Shown here one piece after another: positions 52,576 to 61,844 of a stretch of 64,000 nt of DNA. A program made the position numbers and the translations under genes. The notes below the pieces were generated by a model that saw only the letters and a program-made list of their open reading frames with translations, did not search any database and was not told the origin of the DNA. Source of the stretch: Chitinophaga terrae (ex Kim and Jung 2007) (GTDB lineage Bacteria; Bacteroidota; Bacteroidia; Chitinophagales; Chitinophagaceae); the NCBI RefSeq assembly GCF_900107795.1, contig NZ_FNRL01000008.1, positions 1-64,000 on the forward strand, given 5' to 3'. Position 1 is the stretch's first letter. Each line of letters opens with the position of its first letter.

Positions 52576-55500
52576 ATGAACAAACGGTACATACATATAC
52601 TGTTATCCCTGTTTCTTGTGATGATAGGAATCAGCCAGCCGGTTATAGCCCAACAGGCAATAACTTTCAAAGGTAGGGTTGTGGATGCGGCAACGAAGGA
52701 AGGGATTCCGGGAGTTACAATAGTAGATACAAAAAACAATAAAGGGTTGGGTGTAACAGACGCCAATGGTAGGTTTTCATTCACCACTGCGGCGGATAAA
52801 TCTGTGCAGTTCAGGTATATCGGCTACCGGGTGGAAACGGTAAAGCTGAATCCTAATAACATAACATTAAACGTTACGATGGACGCAGAGAACAAGTCGT
52901 TGAAAGAAGCCATCGTAGTAGGTTACCAGAAACGTACTAAGGAAACAGTATCCGGCTCTGTAGCAGTGATCGACGGTAAAGCGTTGCAGGATGCGCCTGT
53001 AGGAAATATCCAGGAGTTGCTCCAGGGTAAAGTTGCCGGTATGAACATCCAGAATAACACTGGTGCTCCGGGATTCCGCGGTACGCTTTCCATCAGGGGT
53101 ATTTCCCAGTTGGCAGTTAGCGGAAAAGGCGACCAGGCTTATCTTGCCACCAATAACCCGCTGCTGGTAATTGATAACGTACCGGTGGATTTTGATGGCG
53201 GTATTTCCCAATCCATGTTGCAACCAGGTGCGGCTACTGGTCCGCTGGCCCTGATCCCGCCGGAAGACGTACAATCTATCGAGGTTATGAAAGACGCCCA
53301 GGCTACCGCATTATATGGTTCCAGGGGCGCCAATGGCGTTATCGTGGTAACAACTAAAAGAGGTAATTCACCAACGCCGATCATCGACCTGAACAGCAGC
53401 ATCTTTATGAATACTCCTCCACCTCTACATAAGACGATCGGGGGAAGTGCAGAACGTGACTTCCGTATCAGGACGATTTATGCTGCGGCAAAAGACCTCC
53501 AGGACGCCCGTTCAATCCTGAACAATACGCAGATGCTGACAGACAGCCTGAACTCTTTCTATAATAACTCTACCAACTGGCAGGCGTTGTTTTATCAGAC
53601 CACTATCAACTCCAATAACAACCTCCAGGTTAGCGGTGGTGACCCTAAGCTGAACTATAAGGCAAACTTCGCTTACCAGATGAACCAGGGTATTATTAAG
53701 AATACTGGTTTCAATAAATACAGCCTGAATACACAGTTGAATATGCAGCCAACGAAGAAACTGCGTATAGGCGCTCAATTGTTCAGCGCCCTTGGACAAA
53801 AACAACGCGGTAACGGCGGAGGCTTAACTGGTAATGGCGCAGGAAGTTCCTTTACCTCTTCATTATTACCGGGTCCGTCTACTTTTATCGGTAATCCGCA
53901 GTTGGATGGTTATCAAAATAATATTGATGATAACAACACCCTTAACATCCGTGCATTTATAGATATGGATTACGAGTTCCTGCCTAGCTTCAGACTCGTT
54001 TCCACTACTTCATACGACTATTATACTGATACCCGCGACCGTTTCAACATGGCATTCACCAACAACAACCAGACCCAGTTGTATGGTTTTGTTGGAAGAC
54101 ACGATGAGTTGAATACCCGTAACGGCGTGAACTATACTTATAATTCAAACAAGAAGGATATCGAGAAAGGACACAATATTTACGCCAGTGTATTTAGTGA
54201 GATCAATATTAAAACCGATAACCAGCACGTCAGGGATGTCCGTAACGGACCAAGTGATTTCTACTGGGGTCCGAGAGGGTATTCACCACGTTTCTATCCC
54301 GGTAACGTATGGAATGATGCAAATGGTATCAATGTAAATGGTACCCCTGTATCTTATGTTTACCATGCTGCCAGCTGGGCGGGTTTCCTTTCCTATAACT
54401 TCAGAACCAAGTATGTACTTGATCTTGCGTACCGTTTGGATGGTAACTCCGCTGCCGGTGTAAATAATCCTTATACGCAAAACCCTTCAGTAGGTTTCCG
54501 CTGGAACTTCAACAAAGAGAACCTGATGAGCCGCTGGTCGTGGCTGGAATATGGAGCCGCACGTTTGACCTATGGTTATAACAGCCGCCCGAGCGCCACT
54601 ATCCTGAATTCACTGGGTATTTACCAGATAGGAGACAAACCTTATAACAATGGATTGCCTATCATTCCAAACTTCGACATGGTAGCCAACCCTGATATGC
54701 AGCCGGAAAAATCTTCACAGGTGAACTTCGGTCTGGATCTGGGTTTGTTCAAAGGACGTATTAGCATCATCTACGATACTTACTATAAACATACCTTCAA
54801 CCTGGTACGTGATCAACTGCTTTCCAGCACAACCGGCTTTAATAAAATGCAGGTGAATGGAGGAGCGATGGTGAACTACGGACATGAGTTGTCTATCACT
54901 ACCCGCCCTATCGTCAGCTCAAATCCGAAAGGATTCAACTGGACATTCAGCATTAACGGCGCGCTCAATAAAGGCATACTGACTGAGTTACCTGGCGGTT
55001 CACAATTCTTCCTGAACATTGATGATGTAACTTACCAGTCTGTTGCTCTGAAAGTGGGAAGAAACCCATTGAGCAACTTCCTGTATGATACAAAAGGTGT
55101 TTACGCCAAAACTTCAGATGTACCTGTTGACCCTATCAGGGGTGTACGCTATAAAGCATTTTCCGGTACAGGAACACAGTTTTTCCAGGCAGGCGACCCG
55201 ATCTGGGCTGACCTGAACGGTGACTATGCGTTGGGAGCGGCAGACTACATTATTACAGGTAACCCTGATCCGTTGGTGACCGGTGGTTTGAACACTACGC
55301 TCAGCTACCAGAATTTCTCCCTCAATGTCAACGCATCTTACCTGGTGAAGCGCGATATCTTAAACAATGCCCTCGCTGCACGTATCGATCGCTTAAGGTA
55401 TGCTGATCAGACATCCGTTAATGGAAATCCTATTAACATATACGATTACACGACACTTGACTACTGGAAAGGAGTTGGTTATACATCCAAATACCCCGCG

Positions 55501-55806
55501 TTGGTTGGTTCTTTTGTGCACGACGCCGCTGTTGTACCTAACAGGCTGGATCAAACCGTGTTTATGGAAGACGGATCTTATTTCAAGATCAACCAGATCA
55601 CGCTTGCGTACCAGTTCAGGGACTTTAATTTCATGAAGAAATTAAAACTCCGTTTCTTAAGAGCATACTTTACTGCATATAACGTAGCCATGTTCTCACC
55701 TTATTCTGGTCCAAACCCGGAAACTGTTACAACATTGGGAAGGGATGATATTAATGGCTATCCAAATAACAGGAGTTATACAATTGGTATTGGCGCTCAA
55801 TTTTAA
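52576..55806 (+). CDS. SusC/RagA-type TonB-dependent outer-membrane transporter (second copy)
   Basis: 1076 aa, the usual SusC form. Signal peptide to VIAQQ. Carboxypeptidase-regulatory-like domain (about 25-110, FKGRVVDAATKEGIPGVTIV ... LGVTDANGRFSF). The TonB-box-like region EAIVVGYQKRTKETVSGSV precedes the plug with LLQGKVAGMNIQ, LSIRGIS and the diagnostic VQSIEVMKDAQATALYGSRGANGVIVVTTKRG. The barrel ends in SYTIGIGAQF. Encoded 38 bp after the first module, it starts a second SusC-SusD-fasciclin-lipoprotein set. Ligand unknown. Confidence 0.96.
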   Translation: MNKRYIHILLSLFLVMIGISQPVIAQQAITFKGRVVDAATKEGIPGVTIVDTKNNKGLGVTDANGRFSFTTAADKSVQFRYIGYRVETVKLNPNNITLNVTMDAENKSLKEAIVVGYQKRTKETVSGSVAVIDGKALQDAPVGNIQELLQGKVAGMNIQNNTGAPGFRGTLSIRGISQLAVSGKGDQAYLATNNPLLVIDNVPVDFDGGISQSMLQPGAATGPLALIPPEDVQSIEVMKDAQATALYGSRGANGVIVVTTKRGNSPTPIIDLNSSIFMNTPPPLHKTIGGSAERDFRIRTIYAAAKDLQDARSILNNTQMLTDSLNSFYNNSTNWQALFYQTTINSNNNLQVSGGDPKLNYKANFAYQMNQGIIKNTGFNKYSLNTQLNMQPTKKLRIGAQLFSALGQKQRGNGGGLTGNGAGSSFTSSLLPGPSTFIGNPQLDGYQNNIDDNNTLNIRAFIDMDYEFLPSFRLVSTTSYDYYTDTRDRFNMAFTNNNQTQLYGFVGRHDELNTRNGVNYTYNSNKKDIEKGHNIYASVFSEINIKTDNQHVRDVRNGPSDFYWGPRGYSPRFYPGNVWNDANGINVNGTPVSYVYHAASWAGFLSYNFRTKYVLDLAYRLDGNSAAGVNNPYTQNPSVGFRWNFNKENLMSRWSWLEYGAARLTYGYNSRPSATILNSLGIYQIGDKPYNNGLPIIPNFDMVANPDMQPEKSSQVNFGLDLGLFKGRISIIYDTYYKHTFNLVRDQLLSSTTGFNKMQVNGGAMVNYGHELSITTRPIVSSNPKGFNWTFSINGALNKGILTELPGGSQFFLNIDDVTYQSVALKVGRNPLSNFLYDTKGVYAKTSDVPVDPIRGVRYKAFSGTGTQFFQAGDPIWADLNGDYALGAADYIITGNPDPLVTGGLNTTLSYQNFSLNVNASYLVKRDILNNALAARIDRLRYADQTSVNGNPINIYDYTTLDYWKGVGYTSKYPALVGSFVHDAAVVPNRLDQTVFMEDGSYFKINQITLAYQFRDFNFMKKLKLRFLRAYFTAYNVAMFSPYSGPNPETVTTLGRDDINGYPNNRSYTIGIGAQF

Positions 55807-55827
55807 TGATGTTTAAAATTATTACCC

Positions 55828-57312
55828 ATGAAAAAATGGTATATAATAGGTTTATTGATCTGTGTGGGAATCGGTTTTAGTGGCTGTAAGAAGTTCTTGC
55901 AGGTAAAACCGCTGAATGTACTTTCAGGAAACGATTTTTGGAAAACCAGGGGAGACGTTGAAAAAGCGATGACCGGGGCCTACGGTATCCTGCTCGACCG
56001 TTTTAAATCCGGTGTAATGTATAACACCGGTGATTTCAGAGCTGGAAACTGGAACTGGTTCGATAAGAACAATCTAAGGGCCATTGGTACCAACAAGCTG
56101 TTGGAAACAGGTAACGGCGATAACGCCGATATTCCGCAGGACTGGCGCCCATTTTACCAGTCAATCGCTGCAGCTAACCTGATCATCGACCGTGTACCAG
56201 GGGTGCCGGACGCTGAATTTTCACAGACGCTGCGGAAGCAATATATAGCAGAAGCTAAATTCCTCCGTGGATTTATTTATTACTATATGTGCCGGTTATA
56301 TGGAGATGTTCCCCTGCAACTGGATCCCTACGATATCACCATGCACAAACGGGAAGCGATGCTGACTGTACTGGATGTTATTGCAAAAGATGTAGAGCCC
56401 ATTATCAATGATCTGCCGCTGAACTACGAAGACCCTTCCAACAGGGCGGTGAGAGCAACCCAGGGCGGAGCGTTGGCGCTGCTGGCTCATATCCACATGT
56501 GGGCTGCAGGTTTTGATAAAGCCAATGAAAAAGCGCATTATATGGCATGCGATAAGCTGATCAAGGACCTGATGGACCTGAACCAGTATAAACTCCTGCC
56601 TTATGAAAAAGAAACCTTCAAATCCATTTTTAAAGGACGTTCAGAAGAAGGGATCTTCGAACTGTCTATGGACAACAACTATGGCGATCAGAAATCGCAT
56701 TCCCTTATCTGCCAGTGGACGCTCCATGAACCATACCTGAAAAGTTATGTAGATGGCGGTCTGGGTTCTGAGATCACCCCAATGAGGAAACATATGGAAA
56801 GGATGTTTCCAAGGGGAGAAGATGATAAACGGCTCACATTATGGTTCGAAGACCCATATTCTGAAAACGCCCTGGCCCGTTTCCCTATGTTCCTGAAGTT
56901 TTCTGCGGTTACCAACCACGATGAACGCGACTTTGACGCCAACTATATTTTCTTCCGGTATGCAGATGTGCTGCTGCTGAGAGCAGAAGCGCTTTCCTAC
57001 CTGGGAACAAATAATGCGGAAGCAATCAGGTTGCTGAACATGGTTCGTGCAAGGGCTGGCGCAAGATCTTACACCGGCGGAGGAGGACAACCTTTGCAGA
57101 ATGCCGTATTCTTTGAAAGAGAAAAAGAAATGATGGGAGAAGGACACCTGTGGTACGACCTGGTAAGAACCCGGAGAGTGTTTGATGCTAACATCACTGA
57201 AAATCCGCTGACAGAAGAACAGTTTAACAGGGGAGCATGGACCTATCCTATTTCCCAGTCTTCTGTTGCATCCAATCCATTACTTACCAGAAACCAATAT
57301 TGGATCCAATAA
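55828..57312 (+). CDS. SusD/RagB family surface lipoprotein (second copy)
   Basis: 494 aa. Lipobox FSGC (C20), then KKFLQVKPLNV, the standard SusD opening. Seen: SGNDFWKTRGDVEKAMTGAYGIL, EAKFLRGFIYYYMCRLYGDVPL (hallmark), ALLAHIHMWAAGFDKA (TPR pair), FFRYADVLLLRAEALSYLG and the C-terminal FFEREKEMMGEGHLWYDLVRTRR. It caps the second SusC. It is 22 bp after that gene. Its end lies 18 bp before the fasciclin start. Confidence 0.95.
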   Translation: MKKWYIIGLLICVGIGFSGCKKFLQVKPLNVLSGNDFWKTRGDVEKAMTGAYGILLDRFKSGVMYNTGDFRAGNWNWFDKNNLRAIGTNKLLETGNGDNADIPQDWRPFYQSIAAANLIIDRVPGVPDAEFSQTLRKQYIAEAKFLRGFIYYYMCRLYGDVPLQLDPYDITMHKREAMLTVLDVIAKDVEPIINDLPLNYEDPSNRAVRATQGGALALLAHIHMWAAGFDKANEKAHYMACDKLIKDLMDLNQYKLLPYEKETFKSIFKGRSEEGIFELSMDNNYGDQKSHSLICQWTLHEPYLKSYVDGGLGSEITPMRKHMERMFPRGEDDKRLTLWFEDPYSENALARFPMFLKFSAVTNHDERDFDANYIFFRYADVLLLRAEALSYLGTNNAEAIRLLNMVRARAGARSYTGGGGQPLQNAVFFEREKEMMGEGHLWYDLVRTRRVFDANITENPLTEEQFNRGAWTYPISQSSVASNPLLTRNQYWIQ

Positions 57313-57329
57313 CTGTAAAAAAAATTACT

Positions 57330-58025
57330 ATGAGAAAGTTGTTGCCTTTTATTGGCATGTTGTTGATCGCAGGAACACTCTTTACTTCATGTAAAAAGGA
57401 ATACTATAAAGATGGAGGACTTGCTAATCCGAAGTATAACGGAACCATGTTCCAGTTCCTGCAGAATAACAAGGATCTTTTTGATACGATCACCTATATT
57501 ATCGAAAAAGCCGGTCTGAAAGATACGATAGAGAAAGGGGATGTAACTTTTTTCTGTCCTACAGATCAGAGCGTGGTGGACGCCATGAATATGTTGAATC
57601 AATCCCGCTATTACAATTACGAGGACAGCATACAATTGGCAGATGTGCCGGCCTCAGTATGGAAAACATTCCTGGAAAGATATATCCTGGAAGGAAAACA
57701 CCTTGCCAAGCAGTTTGCACGGATAGATCCAAATAATATCTATGCCTATCCTGGTATCAACTATGTTACGGTAGGTGGATATATCCTTAATATCGGGTTG
57801 ATATATGACAACTATGGTGGCGTGGAAGCTGTGGGTGCACGTACAATCAGGGTTACCGATATAGGATTTGATCCGACGAACTTCCTGAACAATCCGTCTT
57901 CTATGGTAATGACCTCAGATATCCAGCCGACGAATGGGGTGCTGCATGTCTTGAAATTCCGGACAACCTTCGGGTTTAGAGGTGATTTTGTCAGAGTGGT
58001 TCAACAGGCGTTATTAAATGAATAA
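57330..58025 (+). CDS. Fasciclin-domain lipoprotein (second copy)
   Basis: 231 aa from the ATG at 57330; an open frame upstream of it overlaps susD and is not used. Lipobox LFTSC (C21). One FAS1 domain (about 40-220): QFLQNNKDLFDTITYIIEKAGLKDTI, GDVTFFCPTDQSVVDAMN, LERYILEGKH and PTNGVLHVLKFRT. It is equivalent to the first fasciclin protein but lacks the CBM6 extension. Part of the second SusC module. The FAS1 fold mediates adhesion in many proteins; the partner here is unknown. Confidence 0.87.
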   Translation: MRKLLPFIGMLLIAGTLFTSCKKEYYKDGGLANPKYNGTMFQFLQNNKDLFDTITYIIEKAGLKDTIEKGDVTFFCPTDQSVVDAMNMLNQSRYYNYEDSIQLADVPASVWKTFLERYILEGKHLAKQFARIDPNNIYAYPGINYVTVGGYILNIGLIYDNYGGVEAVGARTIRVTDIGFDPTNFLNNPSSMVMTSDIQPTNGVLHVLKFRTTFGFRGDFVRVVQQALLNE

Positions 58026-58045
58026 CTTCAATTAACGAGCTAAGT

Positions 58046-59668
58046 ATGAAAAAATATATATTCTCAGTTGCAGTTCTGGCAGGTATGATAAGCGCCTGTA
58101 CGAAGGATGCATACAAGCCGTCCGGAGCTAATCCCTATGCTGAACAGGTACAACCTGCCATCACGCTTAAAAAGAATGGAATTAACCCGGTTGCCGGTAA
58201 TGTAGGGGATGTTGTTGAAATCGGGGGGCGGAATTTTTTAAAGAATAAAGATAAACTCAGCTTTTTATTCAATAACGTAAAAGCGGAAATTGTTGAGCTG
58301 ACCGATACAACGGCCAAAATAAAAGTACCGTCTTTTGCCGCAACAGGAAACGTTACTGCGCAGGTAGGACAGGAATATTACTACGGCCCTTTCTTTAGGG
58401 TAAAGGGAGTGTTTGAGATGGATTCTACCTTCCCTGGTAATTCTCTAGCCGCTAATGGGCCCATTTACGACATTATACCACTGGGAGGCGACAAATACCT
58501 GGCAGTAGGAGATTTTGACCGTTATGGCTCGACTGACAATAACCAGAAGGGGATGAAGCGGGTGGTGAGAATTAACAAAGATGGTAAATGGGATGAAAGC
58601 TTTGCTAATGGAATGGAGAACGGTAGTAATAGTGCTGTGTATGGCGCTTATGCCCTGAAAAACACGCCCTACTACCTGGTAGCCGGCGGCTTTAGCAGTT
58701 ATGGAGGCGTAGGCTATTGCAACGGTATTGCCGCTGTTTATAATTCTACAGGTGGCGTAGTATCAGATAAAGTGATTAATGCAGTAACAAAAACCGAGTA
58801 TAACACTTCCATTTTTAAAGGAGGCGTATCCGGCGCCGTTACCAATATCCTTGTGAAAGAAGGCAGCGATCTCGCCAGTAGCAGGATCATATTAACAGGC
58901 GGCTTCGATTTCTATGTGCAACCAAACTTTCAGCTGATCAACTACGAGGGAAGAGATTCTATACATCTGGATTCTATCCGGGTGAACCAGATTATTCAAT
59001 TGAAAGGAGATGGGTCTATCGATAGCACATTCAACTATGACCTGGTAAACCATAGGGGGAAAACAGGACCAAATGGATATATTGGCAGCGCAAAACTGCT
59101 CCCGGATGGCAAGATCCTGATAGCAGGCTCTTTTACCAAGTATAATGACCAGGCAGTTAGCAAAATAGCCAGGTTAAATCCTGACGGCTCCCTTGACCCG
59201 ACCTTTAATCCAGGTAGTGGCCCCGATCTCAATATCAATAGTCTTACCCTGCAACCCGACGGTAAAATCATAGCCGTAGGAGGATTCAATACATTTGCAG
59301 GGGTTAAAGCGCCTCATATTGTACGATTAAATCCTGATGGAAGCGTTGATGCCACATTTAACGTGGGAACCGGAACAGATGAGTATCTCGTACGCGCAGA
59401 CCTGATGCCGGGCGGAGAGATCATTGTATCCGGGTTCTTTTCAAGGTTCAACGGGTATTATCGTAATAACGTGATGGTACTGAATCCGAATGGCAGCATA
59501 CATCCGACCTATAACTCCAATGGCGCCCTTTCGTTATATACAGGTAACAGTACCCCTATAACGAAGATAATACCGGTAGAAGGGGAGAAAGCCCTCTTTG
59601 TAGTGGGCGGTTTCACCAACTACGACTTCCGCCCGGTTCAACGCCTGGTGAAGATCAAATATCAATAG
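58046..59668 (+). CDS. IPT/TIG and delta-60-repeat lipoprotein (DUF5008-like)
   Basis: 540 aa. Lipobox ISAC (C18). An IPT/TIG immunoglobulin-like domain (about 35-120: NPVAGNVGDVVEIGGRNFLKN ... ATGNVTAQVGQ) is followed by a propeller of delta-60 repeats, most obvious near the end: LLPDGKILIAGSF, LNPDGSLDPTFNPGSG, LQPDGKIIAVGGF, LNPDGSVDATFNVGTG. The combination fits the DUF5008 proteins seen beside fasciclin/SusCD sets, a tentative assignment. Surface lipoprotein, last of the cluster, 21 bp after the fasciclin gene; a terminator follows. It probably binds the ligand or anchors it. Confidence 0.83.
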   Translation: MKKYIFSVAVLAGMISACTKDAYKPSGANPYAEQVQPAITLKKNGINPVAGNVGDVVEIGGRNFLKNKDKLSFLFNNVKAEIVELTDTTAKIKVPSFAATGNVTAQVGQEYYYGPFFRVKGVFEMDSTFPGNSLAANGPIYDIIPLGGDKYLAVGDFDRYGSTDNNQKGMKRVVRINKDGKWDESFANGMENGSNSAVYGAYALKNTPYYLVAGGFSSYGGVGYCNGIAAVYNSTGGVVSDKVINAVTKTEYNTSIFKGGVSGAVTNILVKEGSDLASSRIILTGGFDFYVQPNFQLINYEGRDSIHLDSIRVNQIIQLKGDGSIDSTFNYDLVNHRGKTGPNGYIGSAKLLPDGKILIAGSFTKYNDQAVSKIARLNPDGSLDPTFNPGSGPDLNINSLTLQPDGKIIAVGGFNTFAGVKAPHIVRLNPDGSVDATFNVGTGTDEYLVRADLMPGGEIIVSGFFSRFNGYYRNNVMVLNPNGSIHPTYNSNGALSLYTGNSTPITKIIPVEGEKALFVVGGFTNYDFRPVQRLVKIKYQ

Positions 59669-59688
59669 TTTGAAAAGCAGCAATAAAC

Positions 59689-59724
59689 AAAAAGGTGATG
59701 GCCGTAATGGTCATCACCTTTTTT
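59689..59724. terminator. Terminator closing the SusC/SusD cluster, shared with the lacI-family gene
   Basis: Stem AAAAAGGTGATG (59689-59700) / CATCACCTTTTT (59712-59723) with additional GCC/GGT pairing in the loop. It lies between convergent genes, 20 and 17 bp from their stop codons. Confidence 0.88.
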
Positions 59725-59740
59725 CATTATATAAAAGTTC

Positions 59741-60751
59741 TTAAACAGCTGTCGATTGCCTGATCACTAACTGGCTGGGTATTTCTACCTGCTGGTGTGC
59801 CAAAGGAAAGTGATTGTTTTTCAGTGATCTGAACAACAGTGTGGCCGCGGTTTTTCCCATTTCAAATGCCGGTTGGGCTACAGTTGTCAGCGAGGGTTGC
59901 AGGAAACGGGCAGTCGATAAATTGGAGAATCCCACTACTTTCAGTTCGTCCGGCATCCGGATACCCAGGGTTTCGCAGGCTTCATAAACAGAAGTAGCCA
60001 GCTTCTCAGTAGTGGCAATGATCCCGTCGAAGCGGTGTTGCCGGAGAGTTTCACATACTTTTTTATAGTTGCCGACTGTGTCGTTCGTATAGTAGGTGAC
60101 GGCATTCGGAGACAGTGGGAGGCCTGCTTCCTTCAACGCTTTTTCGTACCCGCTGATCCGCTGGCGGATGATAGACAGCTGTTGGGAGGCGGCCAGCAGC
60201 CCGATGTTCCTGCATCCGCGTTCTATGAGATGCCGGGTAGCTATAAAGGCGGCTTCCTTATCGTTCGTTGTAACCCTGGCAGTGGGCAATTCTTCACAAA
60301 CCCTGTCGAAAAACACGATGGGCAGTTCTTTGGATAAATGGGCAAGCCCGTGTTCTGAGGCCGCAGTCTCCATAGTAACAGAGATCAATATGCCATCTAC
60401 CCTGCCGCTCTGGAAATCGTTCAGGATCGCCTGTTCCTGCTGGCTGTTCTCATGTGTCAGGTAGATCAGTACATGATAGCCTTTTTCTTTGGCTACCGCC
60501 TCAATACCATTGATAGCTTCCGCAAAAAAGCTATCAGCTACTTCCGGTATCACTACAGCAATTGTTTTGCTGGATTTCTTCCTTAAACTACTGGCATACG
60601 GATTAGGTACATAGTTCAGTTCCTTAGCAAGTTCCTGCACTCTCTTCCTCGTTTCTTCGCTGATCTCATGGCTGTTGTTTAACGCTTTGGAAATGGTAGC
60701 CGTGGATAATTGCAGTTTTTCCGCCAACATTCTGATAGTAACATTCTCCAT
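59741..60751 (-). CDS. LacI family transcriptional repressor
   Basis: 336 aa. The N-terminal LacI HTH (about 3-24, VTIRMLAEKLQLSTATISKA) and hinge helix (LNYVPNPYASSLRKK) precede a periplasmic-binding-protein-like sensor domain (IAVVIPEVADSFFAEAINGIE to KTAATLLFRSL). LacI proteins bind palindromes with a central CG step, and such a palindrome lies 3 bp upstream of this start codon (60754-60773), pointing to self-control. The divergent neighbour is inositol oxygenase, so it probably represses the inositol or glucuronate genes and itself, the inducer being the sugar or a product. Confidence 0.92.
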   Translation of the reverse strand: MENVTIRMLAEKLQLSTATISKALNNSHEISEETRKRVQELAKELNYVPNPYASSLRKKSSKTIAVVIPEVADSFFAEAINGIEAVAKEKGYHVLIYLTHENSQQEQAILNDFQSGRVDGILISVTMETAASEHGLAHLSKELPIVFFDRVCEELPTARVTTNDKEAAFIATRHLIERGCRNIGLLAASQQLSIIRQRISGYEKALKEAGLPLSPNAVTYYTNDTVGNYKKVCETLRQHRFDGIIATTEKLATSVYEACETLGIRMPDELKVVGFSNLSTARFLQPSLTTVAQPAFEMGKTAATLLFRSLKNNHFPLAHQQVEIPSQLVIRQSTAV

Positions 60752-60753
60752 AG

Positions 60754-60773
60754 TTACTTAATCGGTTAAGTAA
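60754..60773. promoter_or_regulatory. LacI-type operator in the lacI / inositol oxygenase intergenic region
   Basis: Perfect 8-bp arms TTACTTAA (60754-60761) and TTAAGTAA (60766-60773) around TCGG, that is, a CG centre as in most LacI-family sites. It begins 3 bp before the repressor start codon on the minus strand and lies 103 bp before the inositol oxygenase ATG, so it could control the repressor gene by blocking its 5' end and the divergent operon if its promoter is near. Confidence 0.6.
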
Positions 60774-60876
60774 ATAAAGTTATTCTTTTATATGGAAGTT
60801 TTTTGAAAAGGTTGCAAATTAGAAGTAAATCTTTGATTTATCTCTGATTTCCACGAACTAATAAAACTTTTACGCC

Positions 60877-61746
60877 ATGGATAAACCCAATGCAACTCCG
60901 CTAACGTCGTTGGACCAATGGGAAGATGACTTGCTACAGCGTTATCCAGATCCCGCGAGTATCAATGCGCAGAAATCAAAAGAAGAATTCCGCAATTATG
61001 ATGCACCGCCAAGAGATACCGTCCGCGAATTCTATCGACTGAACCATACTTACCAATGTTATGCATTTGTGAGAGAGAAAGAAAAAGAATTCCTTTCTTT
61101 CAATAAAAAAGAAATGTCGGTTTGGGAAGCTTTCGATTTCCTTAATCAATTGGTCGATGATTCCGACCCTGATACCGACCTGGACCAGTTCCAGCATCTC
61201 CTGCAAACTTCAGAGGCGATCAGGGCCGACGGGCATCCCGACTGGATGGTACTGACAGGCTTATTCCATGACATGGGAAAGGTGCTTTGCCTGTTCGGAG
61301 AGCCACAATGGGCAGTAGTAGGTGATACCTTCCCTGTAGGCTGCGCATTTTCAGACAAGATTGTGTATGCCGAGTACTTCAAAAACAACCCGGACATCAA
61401 CAACCCTGATTATAATACAAAATATGGCGTTTATGAACCGAACTGCGGTTTGCGCAACGTGCATATGAGCTGGGGACATGATGAATATATTTACCAGATA
61501 ATGAAGCCATACCTGCCGGAACCGGCGCTTTACATGCTTCGTTATCACTCCTTCTACCCTCAACATAGAGAACATGCATATACTCACCTCATGGATGATC
61601 ATGATGTGGAAATGTTTAAATGGGTTGACTTGTTTAACCCTTACGATCTTTACTCTAAAAGTCCGACACCTCCGGACTGGAAGGTTTTAAGACCTTACTA
61701 CGAGGACCTGGTAGCGAAATATCTGCCTTCTACATTAAAATTCTGA
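60877..61746 (+). CDS. Inositol oxygenase
   Basis: Di-iron enzyme (HD-superfamily fold) that oxidises myo-inositol with O2 to D-glucuronate. 289 aa, the length of the eukaryotic enzyme. The six iron ligands of the mouse protein have counterparts in order and spacing: H107 ([12 protein letters not shown]), H131 and D132 (LFHDMGKVL), H201 ([11 protein letters not shown]), H224 (RYHSFYPQH) and D257 (PYDLYSK). The N-terminal [15 protein letters not shown] and DPDTDLDQF also match the family. Inositol oxygenase is uncommon in bacteria but known from Bacteroidota. It precedes a sodium symporter and faces a LacI repressor. Confidence 0.95.
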   Translation: MDKPNATPLTSLDQWEDDLLQRYPDPASINAQKSKEEFRNYDAPPRDTVREFYRLNHTYQCYAFVREKEKEFLSFNKKEMSVWEAFDFLNQLVDDSDPDTDLDQFQHLLQTSEAIRADGHPDWMVLTGLFHDMGKVLCLFGEPQWAVVGDTFPVGCAFSDKIVYAEYFKNNPDINNPDYNTKYGVYEPNCGLRNVHMSWGHDEYIYQIMKPYLPEPALYMLRYHSFYPQHREHAYTHLMDDHDVEMFKWVDLFNPYDLYSKSPTPPDWKVLRPYYEDLVAKYLPSTLKF

Positions 61747-61764
61747 CGGGGAACAATGTAATAC

Positions 61765-61813
61765 AAAGACCTTCCTGATAAGTACTGCATCAGCACTTGT
61801 CGAGAAGGTCTTT
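61765..61813 (+). other. Nested hairpin between inositol oxygenase and the symporter
   Basis: Outer arms AAAGACCTTC (61765-61774) / GAAGGTCTTT (61804-61813) are perfect. Inside lies a second pair AAGT-CTG / CAG-ACTT (about 61780-61798). No T-run follows it, so it may be an attenuator or RNA-processing site in the inositol operon. Confidence 0.5.
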
Positions 61814-61844
61814 ACTTCCTTTGGCTGTTCCGATAATTCCACTT

